Notes: generated by a model not told the origin, from the sequence alone. Shown: positions 33,233-42,723, counted from the stretch's first letter. The stretch is 64,000 nucleotides of DNA from Rosenbergiella australiborealis (GCF_018494035.1 NZ_JABBFO010000008.1:78805-142804), one strand, 5' to 3'. Made by a program: numbers and translations.

Positions 33233-34657
33233 ATGTTCGGGCTTGATGCATTTCATCTGGCAAGATTACAGTTTGCGTTTACTGTATCTTTCCATATTTT
33301 GTTTCCAGCGATCACGATCGGGCTAGCGAGTTTCCTCGCAGTGCTAGAAGGTCTGTGGTTAAAAACGAAAAACGAAACCTATCGTGACTTATACCATTTC
33401 TGGGTAAAAGCTTTCGCGGTTAACTTTGGTATGGGGGTTGTGTCGGGTCTGGTCATGGCCTACGAATTTGGGACAAACTGGAGTGGATTTTCCCAATTCG
33501 CAGGAAGTATTACTGGGCCAATGCTGACTTATGAAGTCTTGACCGCTTTCTTCCTTGAAGCTGGATTCTTAGGCGTCATGCTTTTTGGTTGGAACCGTGT
33601 TGGACGGGGGTTACACTTTTTTGCAACCTGTATGGTCGCTTTAGGGACTATCCTTTCAACCTTCTGGATTTTAGCATCAAATAGCTGGATGCAAACCCCA
33701 CAGGGTTACAGCATCCAAAACGGTGTAGTGGTTCCAGAAAGTTGGATGCAAATCATTTTCAACCCTTCTTTCCCTTTCCGCTTATTACATATGAGTACCG
33801 CAGCATTCTTAGCAACGGCGTTTTTCGTCGGTGCCTCTGCGGCATGGCATTTACTGCGTGGTAATAAAACGCCTGCAGTTAAAAAAATGCTCTCTATGTC
33901 ATTATGGATGGCATTAATTGTTTCTCCTATTCAAGCATTTCTAGGCGATGCGCATGGGCTGAACACCCTTGAGCACCAACCGGCTAAAATTGCTGCGATT
34001 GAAGGACACTGGGAAAACCCCCCTGGAGAAGCTACACCGCTTATTTTGTTTGGCATACCTGATATGGAACAGGAAAAAACAAAATATGCGGTTGAAATCC
34101 CTTATTTGGGAAGCCTCATCTTAACGCATAGCTTAGAGAAGCAAGTTCCAGCGCTTAAGACTTTCCCGAAAGAAGATCGTCCTAATTCAACCATCGTGTT
34201 TTGGTCATTCCGTGTGATGGCGGGGCTGGGAATGCTGATGATCCTCTTAGGGGTTACCAGTCTTTGGTTACGCTACAAAAAACGTCTGTATGATTCACGT
34301 CCATTCCTCTGGTTTACCTTATTAATGGGACCATCAGGTTTGCTGGCGATGGTAGCAGGATGGTTTACAACTGAAATTGGTCGTCAACCTTGGGTCGTTT
34401 ATGGTGTATTACGCACTCGTGACGCTGTATCACCGCATAGTGCGCTACAAATGACTTTTAGCCTTATCGCGTTTATTGTTATTTATGCATCGGTATTTGG
34501 CATAGGTTACGTATACCTGATTCGCTTAATTAAGAAAGGCCCAGTAGAAGGTGAGGGTAAGGAAGAGATCCACGGTGGTCCAGGTCAACACCATACGCCA
34601 TCTCGTCCGTTGTCTGCTGTAGATGCCTCTAAGAAGAAACCTGAGGGGAAAGAATAA
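33233..34657 (+). CDS. Cytochrome bd-type quinol oxidase subunit I, CioA/CydA family
   Basis: 474 aa from the ATG at 33233 (AAGGGG ribosome site). It has about nine helices and the heme ligands of CydA proteins: an N-terminal His in DAFHLARLQFAFTVSFHILFPA (residues 4-25), GRQPWVVYGVLRT near the C-terminus, and MAYEFGTNW. The quinol loop is short, and the length is less than E. coli CydA (522 aa), which places it with the cyanide-insensitive CioA group. It reduces oxygen to water with electrons from quinol. The C-terminus is unusually long, charged and His/Pro-rich. Operon with subunit II and a DUF2474 peptide. Confidence 0.92.
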   Translation: MFGLDAFHLARLQFAFTVSFHILFPAITIGLASFLAVLEGLWLKTKNETYRDLYHFWVKAFAVNFGMGVVSGLVMAYEFGTNWSGFSQFAGSITGPMLTYEVLTAFFLEAGFLGVMLFGWNRVGRGLHFFATCMVALGTILSTFWILASNSWMQTPQGYSIQNGVVVPESWMQIIFNPSFPFRLLHMSTAAFLATAFFVGASAAWHLLRGNKTPAVKKMLSMSLWMALIVSPIQAFLGDAHGLNTLEHQPAKIAAIEGHWENPPGEATPLILFGIPDMEQEKTKYAVEIPYLGSLILTHSLEKQVPALKTFPKEDRPNSTIVFWSFRVMAGLGMLMILLGVTSLWLRYKKRLYDSRPFLWFTLLMGPSGLLAMVAGWFTTEIGRQPWVVYGVLRTRDAVSPHSALQMTFSLIAFIVIYASVFGIGYVYLIRLIKKGPVEGEGKEEIHGGPGQHHTPSRPLSAVDASKKKPEGKE

Positions 34658-34658
34658 A

Positions 34659-35666
34659 ATGGGTATCGATCTCTCTATTATTTGGTTCACCATCATTATC
34701 TTTGCCATTCTGATGTATATCGTGATGGACGGTTTCGATCTTGGGATTGGTATTATCTTCCCATTTATCAAAAACCCAACTGAACGAGACATGATGGTTA
34801 ACACTGTCGCCCCAGTTTGGGATGGCAACGAAACGTGGCTAATTCTTGGTGGTGCGGCATTATACGGTGCATTCCCACTGGCTTACTCCGTGATCGCTGA
34901 TGCGTTATCGATTCCTATTACGCTGATGTTGTTTGGCCTGATTTTCCGTGGCGTAGCGTTTGAATTCCGTTTTAAAGCTACCGAACATCACCGTGCTTTC
35001 TGGGATAAAGCCTTTATTGGTGGTTCCTTCTTAGCGACCTTTATGCAAGGTGTTTCAGTCGGTACTATTCTCGATGGTATTCCAGTTACCGGGCGTGTTT
35101 TCAGCGGTGATACCATGGGATGGCTATCGCCATTCCCGCTATTCTGTGGTGTTGGCTTGTTATTAGCCTATGCACTGTTAGGAAGCACTTGGTTGATCAT
35201 GAAGACGCAACACGATCTACATGACAAAATGTCCCAGATAACTAAACCATTAATTATTGCTCTGTTAATTGTTATTGCGGTAATTAGTGCTTGGACACCT
35301 GTCTCGCATCTGGCTATCTCAGATCGTTGGTTTACCTTGCCGAATCTTTACTGGTTCTTACCGGTACCGGTGTTAGTAATTCTGTCTGGGATAGGCATTC
35401 TGCGTGCGGTTAAACGTCGTGCTGATTATGCTCCTTTCTTGCTGACGTTATGCATCATTTTCCTTGGCTTTACTGGTCTTGGAATTAGCGTATGGCCAAA
35501 TATTATTCCACCTTCAGTCACGATTTGGCAGGCAGCTTCACCGCCGCAAAGCCAAGGCTTTATGCTAATCGGTGGTTTACTGGTTATTCCAGTTATCTTG
35601 ATGTATACCTTCTGGAGCTACTACGTTTTCCGTGGAAAAATCTCTGAAGATGAAGGATACCACTGA
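34659..35666 (+). CDS. Cytochrome bd-type quinol oxidase subunit II, CioB/CydB family
   Basis: 335 aa. The start at 34659, one base after the subunit I stop, gives the family N-terminus MGIDLSIIWFTIIIFAILMY and the DGFDLGIG motif. Eight to nine helices are present, with WDGNETWLI and FRGVAFEFR signatures. It completes the heme-binding oxidase. The in-frame ATG at 34623 lies inside subunit I and is rejected. Confidence 0.92.
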   Translation: MGIDLSIIWFTIIIFAILMYIVMDGFDLGIGIIFPFIKNPTERDMMVNTVAPVWDGNETWLILGGAALYGAFPLAYSVIADALSIPITLMLFGLIFRGVAFEFRFKATEHHRAFWDKAFIGGSFLATFMQGVSVGTILDGIPVTGRVFSGDTMGWLSPFPLFCGVGLLLAYALLGSTWLIMKTQHDLHDKMSQITKPLIIALLIVIAVISAWTPVSHLAISDRWFTLPNLYWFLPVPVLVILSGIGILRAVKRRADYAPFLLTLCIIFLGFTGLGISVWPNIIPPSVTIWQAASPPQSQGFMLIGGLLVIPVILMYTFWSYYVFRGKISEDEGYH

Positions 35667-35673
35667 GTTGTCA

Positions 35674-35832
35674 ATGAAAGAGAAACATCCTCAATCAGAG
35701 GGCAATTCGCCCTCTGGTAAAATAGCGCAATGGCGTTGGCTGTTATTGCTGTGGTTAGGCAGTGTAGCTGCACTCGGCGTGCTGGCAGGGATTATCTGGT
35801 TATTGATGTACAGTGCAGGAATGACGCGTTAA
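35674..35832 (+). CDS. DUF2474-type small subunit of the bd oxidase
   Basis: About 52 aa with a soluble N-terminus (MKEKHPQSEG) and one C-terminal helix (WLLLLWLGSVAALGVLAG). DUF2474 peptides follow cioAB genes and are thought to be small oxidase subunits comparable to CydX. The start at 35674 is my choice; ATGs at 35632 and 35650 lie inside the upstream gene and give longer versions. The ribosome site is weak, so translational coupling to subunit II is likely. Confidence 0.7.
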   Translation: MKEKHPQSEGNSPSGKIAQWRWLLLLWLGSVAALGVLAGIIWLLMYSAGMTR

Positions 35833-35861
35833 AAAGGCCCATTGGCTCGACTATAACGAAT

Positions 35862-35899
35862 AAACCCCGTAGTTGCCGTTCAGTGACTACGGGGTTTTT
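35862..35899 (+). terminator. Rho-independent terminator of the oxidase operon
   Basis: 12-bp stem AAACCCCGTAGT / ACTACGGGGTTT with a 12-base loop and a T-run. Confidence 0.85.
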
Positions 35900-36018
35900 A
35901 TATTCAAGTTAACAGTTACAACGGCGCTGTTTGAATGGTAGGTAACTCATAGCAGACGGTCAGTAGACTCAAGTCCTGACAGAGATGCCAAGACTTGTTA
36001 AGAACGGTGTAGTGAATA

Positions 36019-36447
36019 TTATTGCAAACTTAAATCGGTGTAACGTTGCATTTTGACAAATTCAATACCGTCTTTAATGAAAGGCTCACTGCAGATTTGA
36101 AAGCCAGACTTTTGGTAAAAGCGTATGGCGGTACGGCGGCTGTCTAAACTTACTTTTTTTATACCCGCTTGGTCAACGATAGCTAATGTCTGTTGTAATA
36201 GTTGGGTACCATAACCACGGGATTGGTACTCCTCTAAAGTGGCAAACTTACGAATAACCCAACAATCATCGTTAGACATAAACAACGATACACAGCTAAT
36301 CAATTTATCCTGAACGAATAAGCCGAAATGGCGGGCAGTATCCTTATCATCTTCTTCTAGGCGTAATGATTCACGAGGACGATCTGGCCACAACACGTGT
36401 TGGCGGAGATCTAGGCATTGTTCAAGAGTAATCGGCTCAATTTTCAC
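36019..36447 (-). CDS. GNAT-family N-acetyltransferase
   Basis: 142 aa. The acetyl-CoA motif is seen in EEYQSRGYGTQLLQQTLAIV (motif A, R/Q-x2-G-Y/x-G) and the C-terminal segment AIRFYQKSGFQICSEPF. The N-terminal half reads ITLEQCLDLRQHVLWPDRP, a form common in uncharacterised GNAT proteins. Substrate unknown. Confidence 0.82.
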   Translation of the reverse strand: MKIEPITLEQCLDLRQHVLWPDRPRESLRLEEDDKDTARHFGLFVQDKLISCVSLFMSNDDCWVIRKFATLEEYQSRGYGTQLLQQTLAIVDQAGIKKVSLDSRRTAIRFYQKSGFQICSEPFIKDGIEFVKMQRYTDLSLQ

Positions 36448-36587
36448 AGTTATCTACCACAAGCAAAGAGTTAAAGACACACAGGCTAATGTGGACATAA
36501 CTGCAAGAAAATTCAAGTAACTTATGTGCTGAACCACTGAATTTCTTGAATAAAGCGTAGGTGTGATCATCGAGGTGAGCGATTGGG

Positions 36588-36611
36588 AAAAACGAGAGGG
36601 TTTCCCCTCTC
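36588..36611 (-). terminator. Rho-independent terminator after ahr
   Basis: GAGAGGG / CCCTCTC stem with a TTTC loop; on the minus strand it is followed by a run of five T. It lies about ten bases after the ahr stop. Confidence 0.8.
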
Positions 36612-36621
36612 ATCGCGATAG

Positions 36622-37638
36622 TTAGAAATCGGCTTTCAATACGACACGGAAATTTGCTTTCCCCTGACGGACATGGTCCAGTGCATCGTTAACCTTAGAC
36701 ATCGGGAAGGTTTCAATCTTCGGTGTGATGTTTTTGCGTGCGGCTAACTGCAGCAGCGTGCGTAATTCACCTGGAGAACCTGTTGACGAACCACCAATTG
36801 ATTTATCGCCGGCGATCAAATCGAAAGCGGCAACTTGAATCGGTTTCATTACGGCGCCGACAGTGTGGAATTTACCTTCAGGCGCGAGCGCATCGAAGTA
36901 AGGTTTCCAATCAAGATCCACCGCAACGGTACTCACGATCAGGTCAAAACGCCCAGCTTGTGCTTTTAATGCTTCCGCATCACGGCTATTGACCACTTCG
37001 TCGGCCCCCAAATCGAGAATCGATTGCTTCTTACTGGGGTTAGAGCTAAAGGCCACTACTTCAGCCCCGAGGGCTTTAAGTAATTTTATGGCAAGATGCC
37101 CTAAGCCTCCAATACCGATAACCGCAACGCGGCTCATAGCATTGATTTGGCTCATGAGCAGGGGTTTAAAAACGGTGATCCCGCCACAAAGTAGAGGCCC
37201 TGCTACAGTCGGATCTAAGGATTCTGGCAGTGGGATTACCCACTGCCAGTCGGCACGCATCTTTTGAGCAAAACCCCCACGATTCATAATGGTCGGTGTT
37301 GTGCCTGCGGCACAGTTGGAATGGTTACCACGGATACAAGCGTCGCAGTGTTGGCAGCTTTTTGCTGTCCAACCGATACCAACCATTTGCCCAATTTTCA
37401 GTCCCTTGTTCTTGGCGTTTGCGCCGAGAGCTGAAACACGTCCAGAGACTTCATGACCAGCAATGAGAGGATAGCTGGAGATCCCCCATTCATTGTCGAT
37501 CATTGAGAGATCAGAGTGACAAACCCCACAGTAATCTACAGTTACTTCAACTTCTTCTTCACCCAAGGGGGCTGCCTCATATTCGTAGAGTTCTAACGGT
37601 TTGCCGGCAGCAGGAGCAGCATAACTTTTGATCTTCAT
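36622..37638 (-). CDS. ahr: NADPH-dependent aldehyde reductase Ahr (zinc alcohol dehydrogenase family)
   Basis: 338 aa. The start at 37638 ([13 protein letters not shown]) is chosen because GGGA lies six bases upstream and the family begins there; an ATG at 37668 would add ten residues. Catalytic zinc ligands are in [14 protein letters not shown] and the structural zinc has four cysteines in [15 protein letters not shown]. The nucleotide fold [17 protein letters not shown] follows near residue 170. The whole chain closely follows E. coli Ahr (YjgB), which reduces medium-chain and other aldehydes. Confidence 0.88.
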   Translation of the reverse strand: MKIKSYAAPAAGKPLELYEYEAAPLGEEEVEVTVDYCGVCHSDLSMIDNEWGISSYPLIAGHEVSGRVSALGANAKNKGLKIGQMVGIGWTAKSCQHCDACIRGNHSNCAAGTTPTIMNRGGFAQKMRADWQWVIPLPESLDPTVAGPLLCGGITVFKPLLMSQINAMSRVAVIGIGGLGHLAIKLLKALGAEVVAFSSNPSKKQSILDLGADEVVNSRDAEALKAQAGRFDLIVSTVAVDLDWKPYFDALAPEGKFHTVGAVMKPIQVAAFDLIAGDKSIGGSSTGSPGELRTLLQLAARKNITPKIETFPMSKVNDALDHVRQGKANFRVVLKADF

Positions 37639-37848
37639 CTCTTTTCCCATTTTGGTGATGGATAACAAATATTAATCAGAATAATAGGGCAGCTATTCTG
37701 CCATTAGAAAAGTGTAGTCGACAAAGCCACTTTGTGCGGCAAGTTGCGTAATATCGGACGCTACACTAGCCTTAAAGGATATTTTTAAATTTTGTCGTGA
37801 CGAATGCGGCGAAGTCTATTCTTTAGTCAGAGTATTTCAGGAGGAGTT

Positions 37849-38703
37849 ATGAGCAAGAAGACGGTGTTAATTACCGGTGCCGGCAGTGGATTTGGTCGAG
37901 AAACTGCCTTCCTTTTAGCGAAGAAAGGTTTTGACGTCATTGCTACGACGGAAATTATTGCTCAAGTTCAAACTCTTAAGAATGAAGCGCATGCATTGGG
38001 GCTAACCCTGCAGGTTGAAAAATTAGATATCACTGATGAGAATGACCGGCTACGCGCCGCACAATGGTCGATCGATGTGTTGATTAACAATGCGGGTATT
38101 TCAGAAGGCGGGGCAGTTGTTGATTTGCCGGAAGACAAGTTACGCCGACAATTTGAAGTCAACGTATTTGGTACCATTCTGTTGACACAGCTTTTCGCTC
38201 GTCAGTTTATCGAGAAAAAACAGGGTAAAATCGTTTTTATCTCATCGGTAGCAGGAATTACCACCGATCCTTTCGCAGGCGCTTATTCTGCCTCTAAGCA
38301 CGCGCTAGAAGGTTTTGCTGAGGCATTGAATACTGAGCTTCAAGAATTTGGTGTTCAAGTCGCAACGGTCAACCCTGGTCCGATATTAACCGGTTTTAAT
38401 GACCGTATGTTTGAATCTTGGACGCATTGGTGGCCAGAAGACAAGTTAGATACTGTTTTTGATTACCAAGAAATTGCATTTCCGCATGAGCAGTTTCATC
38501 CCTATCAGGTTTCAGAGGTGATTGCTCGGGTAGTCAGCGGTGAAATCACTCAATATCGTAATGTTGTGCCAGAAGAAATTATTGAGGGTACGCAGCAACA
38601 AATGAATGAGGTTTGGTCTCGTCAGGTGACAGAAAAAGCCTCGCGGCACCCATTGGTACAGAAAGCCTATGAGATCGATCCTGAAACCCCTAATGGCCGA
38701 TAA
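37849..38703 (+). CDS. SDR-family oxidoreductase
   Basis: 284 aa, started at 37849 behind a strong AGGAGG site; an in-frame start at 37804 would add 15 residues. The dinucleotide loop is LITGAGSGFGRETA (residues 7-20), the NNAG motif is INNAGISEG, the catalytic Ser is in FISSVAG and the YxxxK is YSASKHA near residue 145. A classical short-chain dehydrogenase; substrate unknown. Stands alone, divergent from ahr. Confidence 0.88.
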   Translation: MSKKTVLITGAGSGFGRETAFLLAKKGFDVIATTEIIAQVQTLKNEAHALGLTLQVEKLDITDENDRLRAAQWSIDVLINNAGISEGGAVVDLPEDKLRRQFEVNVFGTILLTQLFARQFIEKKQGKIVFISSVAGITTDPFAGAYSASKHALEGFAEALNTELQEFGVQVATVNPGPILTGFNDRMFESWTHWWPEDKLDTVFDYQEIAFPHEQFHPYQVSEVIARVVSGEITQYRNVVPEEIIEGTQQQMNEVWSRQVTEKASRHPLVQKAYEIDPETPNGR

Positions 38704-38802
38704 CGGGTGGGGAAAATTTAGTCATAGCTGATGGGATCAATAGTATTGTTGCGCGATATTTAAGGCTCTGTTATAGATATTATTTTGGACAGAGGACTCT
38801 TA

Positions 38803-39306
38803 ATGAGTGTAATAATTCGTCCGGTAACCCGATACGACGCTTCGCGGTTGGCTGAAATCTATAGTCAACCCGACGTCCAGCAGAATACGTTACAACTTCC
38901 TTATCCTTCTACGCAGCTTTGGGAAGAACGAATCCTTAATTATCCCAATATTGGCCATATTGGTTTCGTTGCGGTGATTGGGGAAGTGGTGGTTGGCAAT
39001 ATCACTCTCTTTACCGAAAAAGTTATCCGGGTAAGACATAATGTCTCGTTTGGTGTTGCGGTTGATGCCAGTTATACGCGACGTGGGATAGCACAACAAT
39101 TAATTGATTTTGCGCTCGATTACGCATTCAACTGGTTGGCAGCACAACGTGTTGAGCTACGGGTTTTTAGCGATAACCTTCCAGCTATTTCCCTCTATCA
39201 AAAATTGGGGTTTGTCGTGGAGGGGACACTTCGACAAGCGGCATTTAAAGATGGTCGTTATCAGGACATAATCGTTATGTCGAAACTTGTGAGTGAATAT
39301 TTCTGA
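38803..39306 (+). CDS. YhhY-like GNAT acetyltransferase
   Basis: 167 aa from the ATG at 38803, which follows an AGAGGA site; an in-frame TTG at 38785 is rejected. The order of motifs matches E. coli YhhY (an N-acetyltransferase active on amino acids): QPDVQQNTLQLPYPSTQLWEE (positions about 22-42), the acetyl-CoA region VDASYTRRGIAQQLIDFALD, and NLPAISLYQKLGFVVEGT. YhhY itself is encoded elsewhere in E. coli, so the name is left open. Confidence 0.82.
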   Translation: MSVIIRPVTRYDASRLAEIYSQPDVQQNTLQLPYPSTQLWEERILNYPNIGHIGFVAVIGEVVVGNITLFTEKVIRVRHNVSFGVAVDASYTRRGIAQQLIDFALDYAFNWLAAQRVELRVFSDNLPAISLYQKLGFVVEGTLRQAAFKDGRYQDIIVMSKLVSEYF

Positions 39307-39461
39307 GTGTCGTATCTTACTCTCCCATCTTGTTTGTCGCTATCTTGATAATTCAGGCTATTTCCCCTTATTGTTTTATTTTGGCCGAGTTTATTTACGT
39401 ACTACTTATCATCTATTTTCTCATCGTGTATTGCAATCTCACGGTATAACCGGAGGCGTTA

Positions 39462-39599
39462 GTGAAAAAAAGTCAACTTCCGACTAAAATTTGTACTGTT
39501 TGTGGGCGTCCTTTTACGTGGAGAAAAAAATGGGAGAATTGTTGGGATGAAGTAAAAAAGTGCTCAGAACGTTGTCGACGCAAGTCATTGGGCAATTAG
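39462..39599 (+). CDS. DUF2256 zinc-ribbon protein (45 aa)
   Basis: GTG start behind a GGAGG site. The 45 residues contain [20 protein letters not shown] and then CSERCRR, a four-Cys zinc ribbon typical of DUF2256. Function unknown. Members are often next to photolyase or SDR genes; here it follows an acetyltransferase gene. The Lys/Arg-rich body suggests nucleic-acid contact. Confidence 0.85.
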   Translation: MKKSQLPTKICTVCGRPFTWRKKWENCWDEVKKCSERCRRKSLGN

Positions 39600-39782
39600 A
39601 CGCACACTACTAGTATTTCCAGCTACATACCCTTTTTTATTCGGTACACAATCTGTACATAGAGGCAAGCAAACGAAGCGGCACCAAAGCGAAGCAAATC
39701 CAGGACATTAAACTGAGAAGTCATTGATAATAAGCCAGTAAATGCGGTATCATCGAAACAAGGTGAAACACTACCGCGCAAT

Positions 39783-39854
39783 GTCTCCTTAGTTAAACGG
39801 ATATAACGAGCCCCTCCTAAGGGCTAATTGCAGGTTCGATTCCTGCAGGGGACA
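39783..39854 (+). tRNA. argW: tRNA-Arg (CCT), no encoded CCA
   Basis: A complete cloverleaf: acceptor GTCTCCT / AGGGGAC, anticodon loop CTCCTAA (anticodon CCT), T-arm GCAGG-TTCGATT-CCTGC. The gene is nearly identical to E. coli argW, a known phage integration site. After the discriminator A the sequence is CTTTT, so CCA must be added by the CCA enzyme. The integrated element begins here. Confidence 0.9.
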
Positions 39855-39855
39855 C
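39837..39855 (+). repeat. Left attachment-like repeat (tRNA-Arg 3' end)
   Basis: CGATTCCTGCAGGGGACAC at the tRNA 3' end recurs with one G missing at 43042-43061. An integrase fragment starts 160 bases inside. This is the pattern of a tRNA-borne att core. Confidence 0.7.
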
Positions 39856-40016
39856 TTTTCACGCTTCCACCGACCTCCGCCTACCTCCACAGGATTCCCG
39901 CCAACCCTGATTAAATCAAAATTAACTTTCCACTGACCTCCATCAATGTCCATTGATAGCCGCACTCTATTTTGGGTAAAAGTTGGGTAAAATAATTTAC
40001 CTGAGATTTTTTACCC

Positions 40017-40157
40017 ATGCTGACGGTCAAACAGATAGAGGCAGCCAAGCCAAAAGATAAGCCCTGTCGACTGCTAGACTCTGACGGACTTTATCTATAC
40101 ATACCTGCTTCAGGAAAAAAGGCCAACAGTACCGTACCACCAATATGGACGTGTTAA
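40017..40157 (+). pseudogene. P4-type tyrosine integrase, N-terminal remnant
   Basis: The first 35 or so residues (MLTVKQIEAAKPKDKPCRLL, then DGLYLYIPASGKK) are the DUF4102 N-terminal domain of P4-type integrases, which are normally about 400 aa. Homology stops near 40120, where the frame runs into unrelated DNA and stops at 40157. The catalytic domain is absent, so the element cannot excise by this enzyme. It points away from the tRNA-Arg gene, as expected for its original integration site. Confidence 0.85.
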
Positions 40158-40708
40158 CCCAGTTCAAAGTGGCGCGTAAGTTACTCCCGGTACTAGCAGA
40201 GATGGTAACCGGGCGACTGGCGCAGAAATTCCCCGAACTGAATAAATTCCTCCAGGCGTCGAAAGAGGAAGTAACAGCGCTATGGGATGCGTTTGTAATG
40301 CTGTTTACCGATCCGCTGCAATTCCTTGAAAACCTGAAAGGCGAAATCAAAGGGCTGCTGGATTCTCTATTGTGGGAGGGTGCTGGCAATACGATTTTTG
40401 ATTTCCTCACCAGCGCAGGCAAAGAAATAACCGAACTGTGGAACGGACTGGAAAAGCTGATTGATAAAGTGGTGGGTATCGCCCTGAAAGGCTTTGGCGA
40501 AATCGGCAAAGCGTGGCAGAAGGTAAAACGCTGGTTCGGTATGGGCGAGGACGAAGTAGCGAACCGGCAGGTTTCGCAGCGTACAGACGTGCGGATTGAC
40601 AATATCGAGATCCAGACGCAGGCCACCGATGCGAAAGGTATAGCGCAGGAGATCCCCGGCAATTTGAAAGATGCCACTTGGCATTTTGATGATGGTCTGA
40701 GAGCATAA
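40145..40708 (+). pseudogene. Phage tail tape-measure protein, C-terminal remnant
   Basis: 187 aa with long amphipathic helices (FPELNKFLQASKEEVTALWD, FLENLKGEIKGLLDSLLW) and a terminal segment VRIDNIEIQTQATDAKGIAQ that I associate with tape-measure tails of enterobacterial phages. A full protein would be several times longer. The start is fused to the integrase remnant. No other tail genes are present, so it is probably not functional; whether the fragment is translated is unknown. Confidence 0.55.
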
Positions 40709-40844
40709 AGCGTCCACTATCCCCCTGCCCGGAATCTGCAAAAAATTATGGGCAGAGGCTGTACAACGTTTACACTTCAACCCACCAGTGCGTATTATTC
40801 CCTGTGAAGACCTCCACGGACGATAACACAAGGAATGTATCACG

Positions 40845-41600
40845 ATGGCCGCACTACAGCTCCCCTGTACTTTATTCAAAACTCAAAAATGGATGGACGA
40901 TTACAGCGCCAGTGATATGCGCTGCGGGGATCTGACCGAAGCACAGTTAAAATCCCATTACCGACTGGATTATATTTCTGACCGGGTTGATCCCTGGACG
41001 CTTACCCGGCGTTCCTCAATGGATCGTCCTCAGTCCATGTTCTGCTGCAATCTGCGCGGCCAGGGTGAAAAGATTACCCGCCAGCAGTGTGCCACAATGC
41101 TTTTTGATGAATTCCGCTCATTATCCCGTAAATTTTCTCTTTACGGGCCGTACAGTCACCTGATCGAAAAGATGATCACTCACATGCAGAACGGCAACGG
41201 TACACCTTTCAGGGATATGTCGCTGGACAGGGCATTGAAAGAGCAGATAGTTAGAGATATTTCGGAGAGAAACAGTACACGCATTTTGTTATCGAAAGCC
41301 TTTAGAACAAACATAGACTGGGAAAGCAAGCATTTTCCAGTAGAAAACCGAGACAGATTAAGAGATGCAGTGCTAAGTGGTAAATTACCAAAGTTTGACA
41401 GATTCCAAGATAACTTTAACGGGATGGGGATCACTGTTCATGATACCTGGGCAACGCATATCACTATTAAATCACTGCATATTGAAAATGACCGATACCG
41501 GGCAGTGGTGCATTACAAAGTACAGGATCACTTTGGCCTCGACAGTGACGATATTATGGAAGCCACTGTAGAGATTACCGGGGGCCGTTATGAAATCTAA
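40845..41600 (+). CDS. DUF3289 family protein, internally shortened
   Basis: 251 aa. Family motifs are clear: MDDYSASDMRCGDLTEAQLK, DRVDPWTL, FSLYGPYSHLIEKMITHMQN (position about 100) and MGITVHDTWATHITIKSLHI. The family pattern I recall has about 35 residues after VQDHFGLDSDDI including a tryptophan-rich WFxLQR stretch; here this is missing and the chain goes directly to EATVEITGG. DUF3289 genes in enterobacteria lie beside T6SS or phage genes and are suspected toxins. It overlaps the DUF943 gene by 11 bases, suggesting a coupled pair. Confidence 0.75.
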   Translation: MAALQLPCTLFKTQKWMDDYSASDMRCGDLTEAQLKSHYRLDYISDRVDPWTLTRRSSMDRPQSMFCCNLRGQGEKITRQQCATMLFDEFRSLSRKFSLYGPYSHLIEKMITHMQNGNGTPFRDMSLDRALKEQIVRDISERNSTRILLSKAFRTNIDWESKHFPVENRDRLRDAVLSGKLPKFDRFQDNFNGMGITVHDTWATHITIKSLHIENDRYRAVVHYKVQDHFGLDSDDIMEATVEITGGRYEI

Positions 41601-42054
41601 AAATAAAAAAATTATTTGTGCGTTATTACTGGTTATTTGCGCCCTGCTGAGTTACTTCCTCTGGTTATCGTTGCGCCCCGTGGAGATCATAGCCGTTCAC
41701 CAAAGACGTAACTATAGCGATGTTTTGGTGAAAAATTTCCCATTAACCGAACAAGGGAGAATCAATTGGTGGTTGAAAAACAAGAAAATGCTCAAGGACA
41801 TGTATAACATCCCCAAACCTGCCCAAGATGGTTTTTTTACCATCATTTTTTGGTATTTTGGTGATGGATATAAAGAAACTGATGGGTATGACAGACTCTG
41901 TTTTGATGATATGAAACCACCAATAAATTGCATTGATAAAAATTCGCTCATTATGGTGAACAACAGTAAGAATACCGGGCTTTATTTCATTTTAGATAGC
42001 GGAACATATCGTATAAATGACAGCGGTAAGAGGGTAAAAAATAAGTCAGATTAG
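41590..42054 (+). CDS. DUF943 family membrane protein, possible partner of DUF3289
   Basis: 154 aa. A single N-terminal helix (IICALLLVICALLSYFLWLS) is followed by the DUF943 core VEIIAVHQRRNYSDVLVKNF, then WWLKNKKML, FWYFGDGYKETDG and LCFDDMKPPINCIDKN. These motifs are complete. Topology (inner-membrane anchor, periplasmic domain) and coupling to the DUF3289 gene suggest an immunity-like role; this is inference, since the biochemical function of the family is unknown. Confidence 0.75.
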   Translation: MKSKNKKIICALLLVICALLSYFLWLSLRPVEIIAVHQRRNYSDVLVKNFPLTEQGRINWWLKNKKMLKDMYNIPKPAQDGFFTIIFWYFGDGYKETDGYDRLCFDDMKPPINCIDKNSLIMVNNSKNTGLYFILDSGTYRINDSGKRVKNKSD

Positions 42055-42098
42055 GTTTTCCCCTCGCGTAGAGACAGCAATAAAACCATCGCCCCTAC

Positions 42099-42723
42099 CC
42101 GGCTTGCGGTATTCGCCTGGCTTCGCTGAAAGGCACTGAATACGAGGACGATGCAAAAGCGTTATGGCTGGAATATAGCACCCGTTCTCCAGCATACAGA
42201 GAGAACTACGCCGAAGAAAAATGGGAAACCTTCGTCGCCGAGCGCTCCAGCTATCGGGGAATTTTTGCAGATTCGCAGGCGATGGGCTGGGAGAACGAAG
42301 CGACTAAACGCGCTGCTGCCCGTCTGCAACCACGGATAGAGGCCAGAACCAACGGCCTTTATCACGTCACGCCGAAAGTTAACAAACAGACCGGAGAGAT
42401 TGAAGAACCCGCCGTGTGGATGTGTTCCCCCCCTCGATGTGATTGGGCGGGGTACAGACGGCTCAGAGGAATACCTGACCCTTTCATGGGCGTGTAACGG
42501 GCGCAAAGTGACAGAGGCGATCCCGCTCTGTGACATTGGCGAACGCGATGGCTGGCGGCGTATGAAAACGGGTGGGCTGAACGTGACGACAAAAACCCGT
42601 GTCCGGGCAGTGCTGGGGGATTATCTGCAACTGCACGGCGATTCGACCCGCTGGAATGTGGCAAAAACTACAGGCTGGCAGTACGGCGCGTACATCATGC
42701 TTTTTTCAGCAAGTTTCAGATAG
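42099..42723 (+). pseudogene. Phage DUF927 / primase-helicase-type gene, frameshifted fragment
   Basis: Two frames together encode a fragment of a phage DUF927-type protein: frame one gives YEDDAKALWLEYSTRSPAYR up to VNKQTGEIEEPAVWMCSP; the next frame continues as LDVIGRGTDGSEEYLTLSWA up to VAKTTGWQYGAYI. The switch occurs in a run of seven C at about 42427-42433, a likely slippage mutation. Both ends are missing. It is a relic of the element that brought the integrase. Confidence 0.7.

Noticed and set aside
40027-40677. A 216-codon minus-strand frame opposite the tape-measure remnant
   Set aside because: It is Ser/Pro-rich antisense of a helical coding region; the plus-strand frame fits phage tail sequence better.
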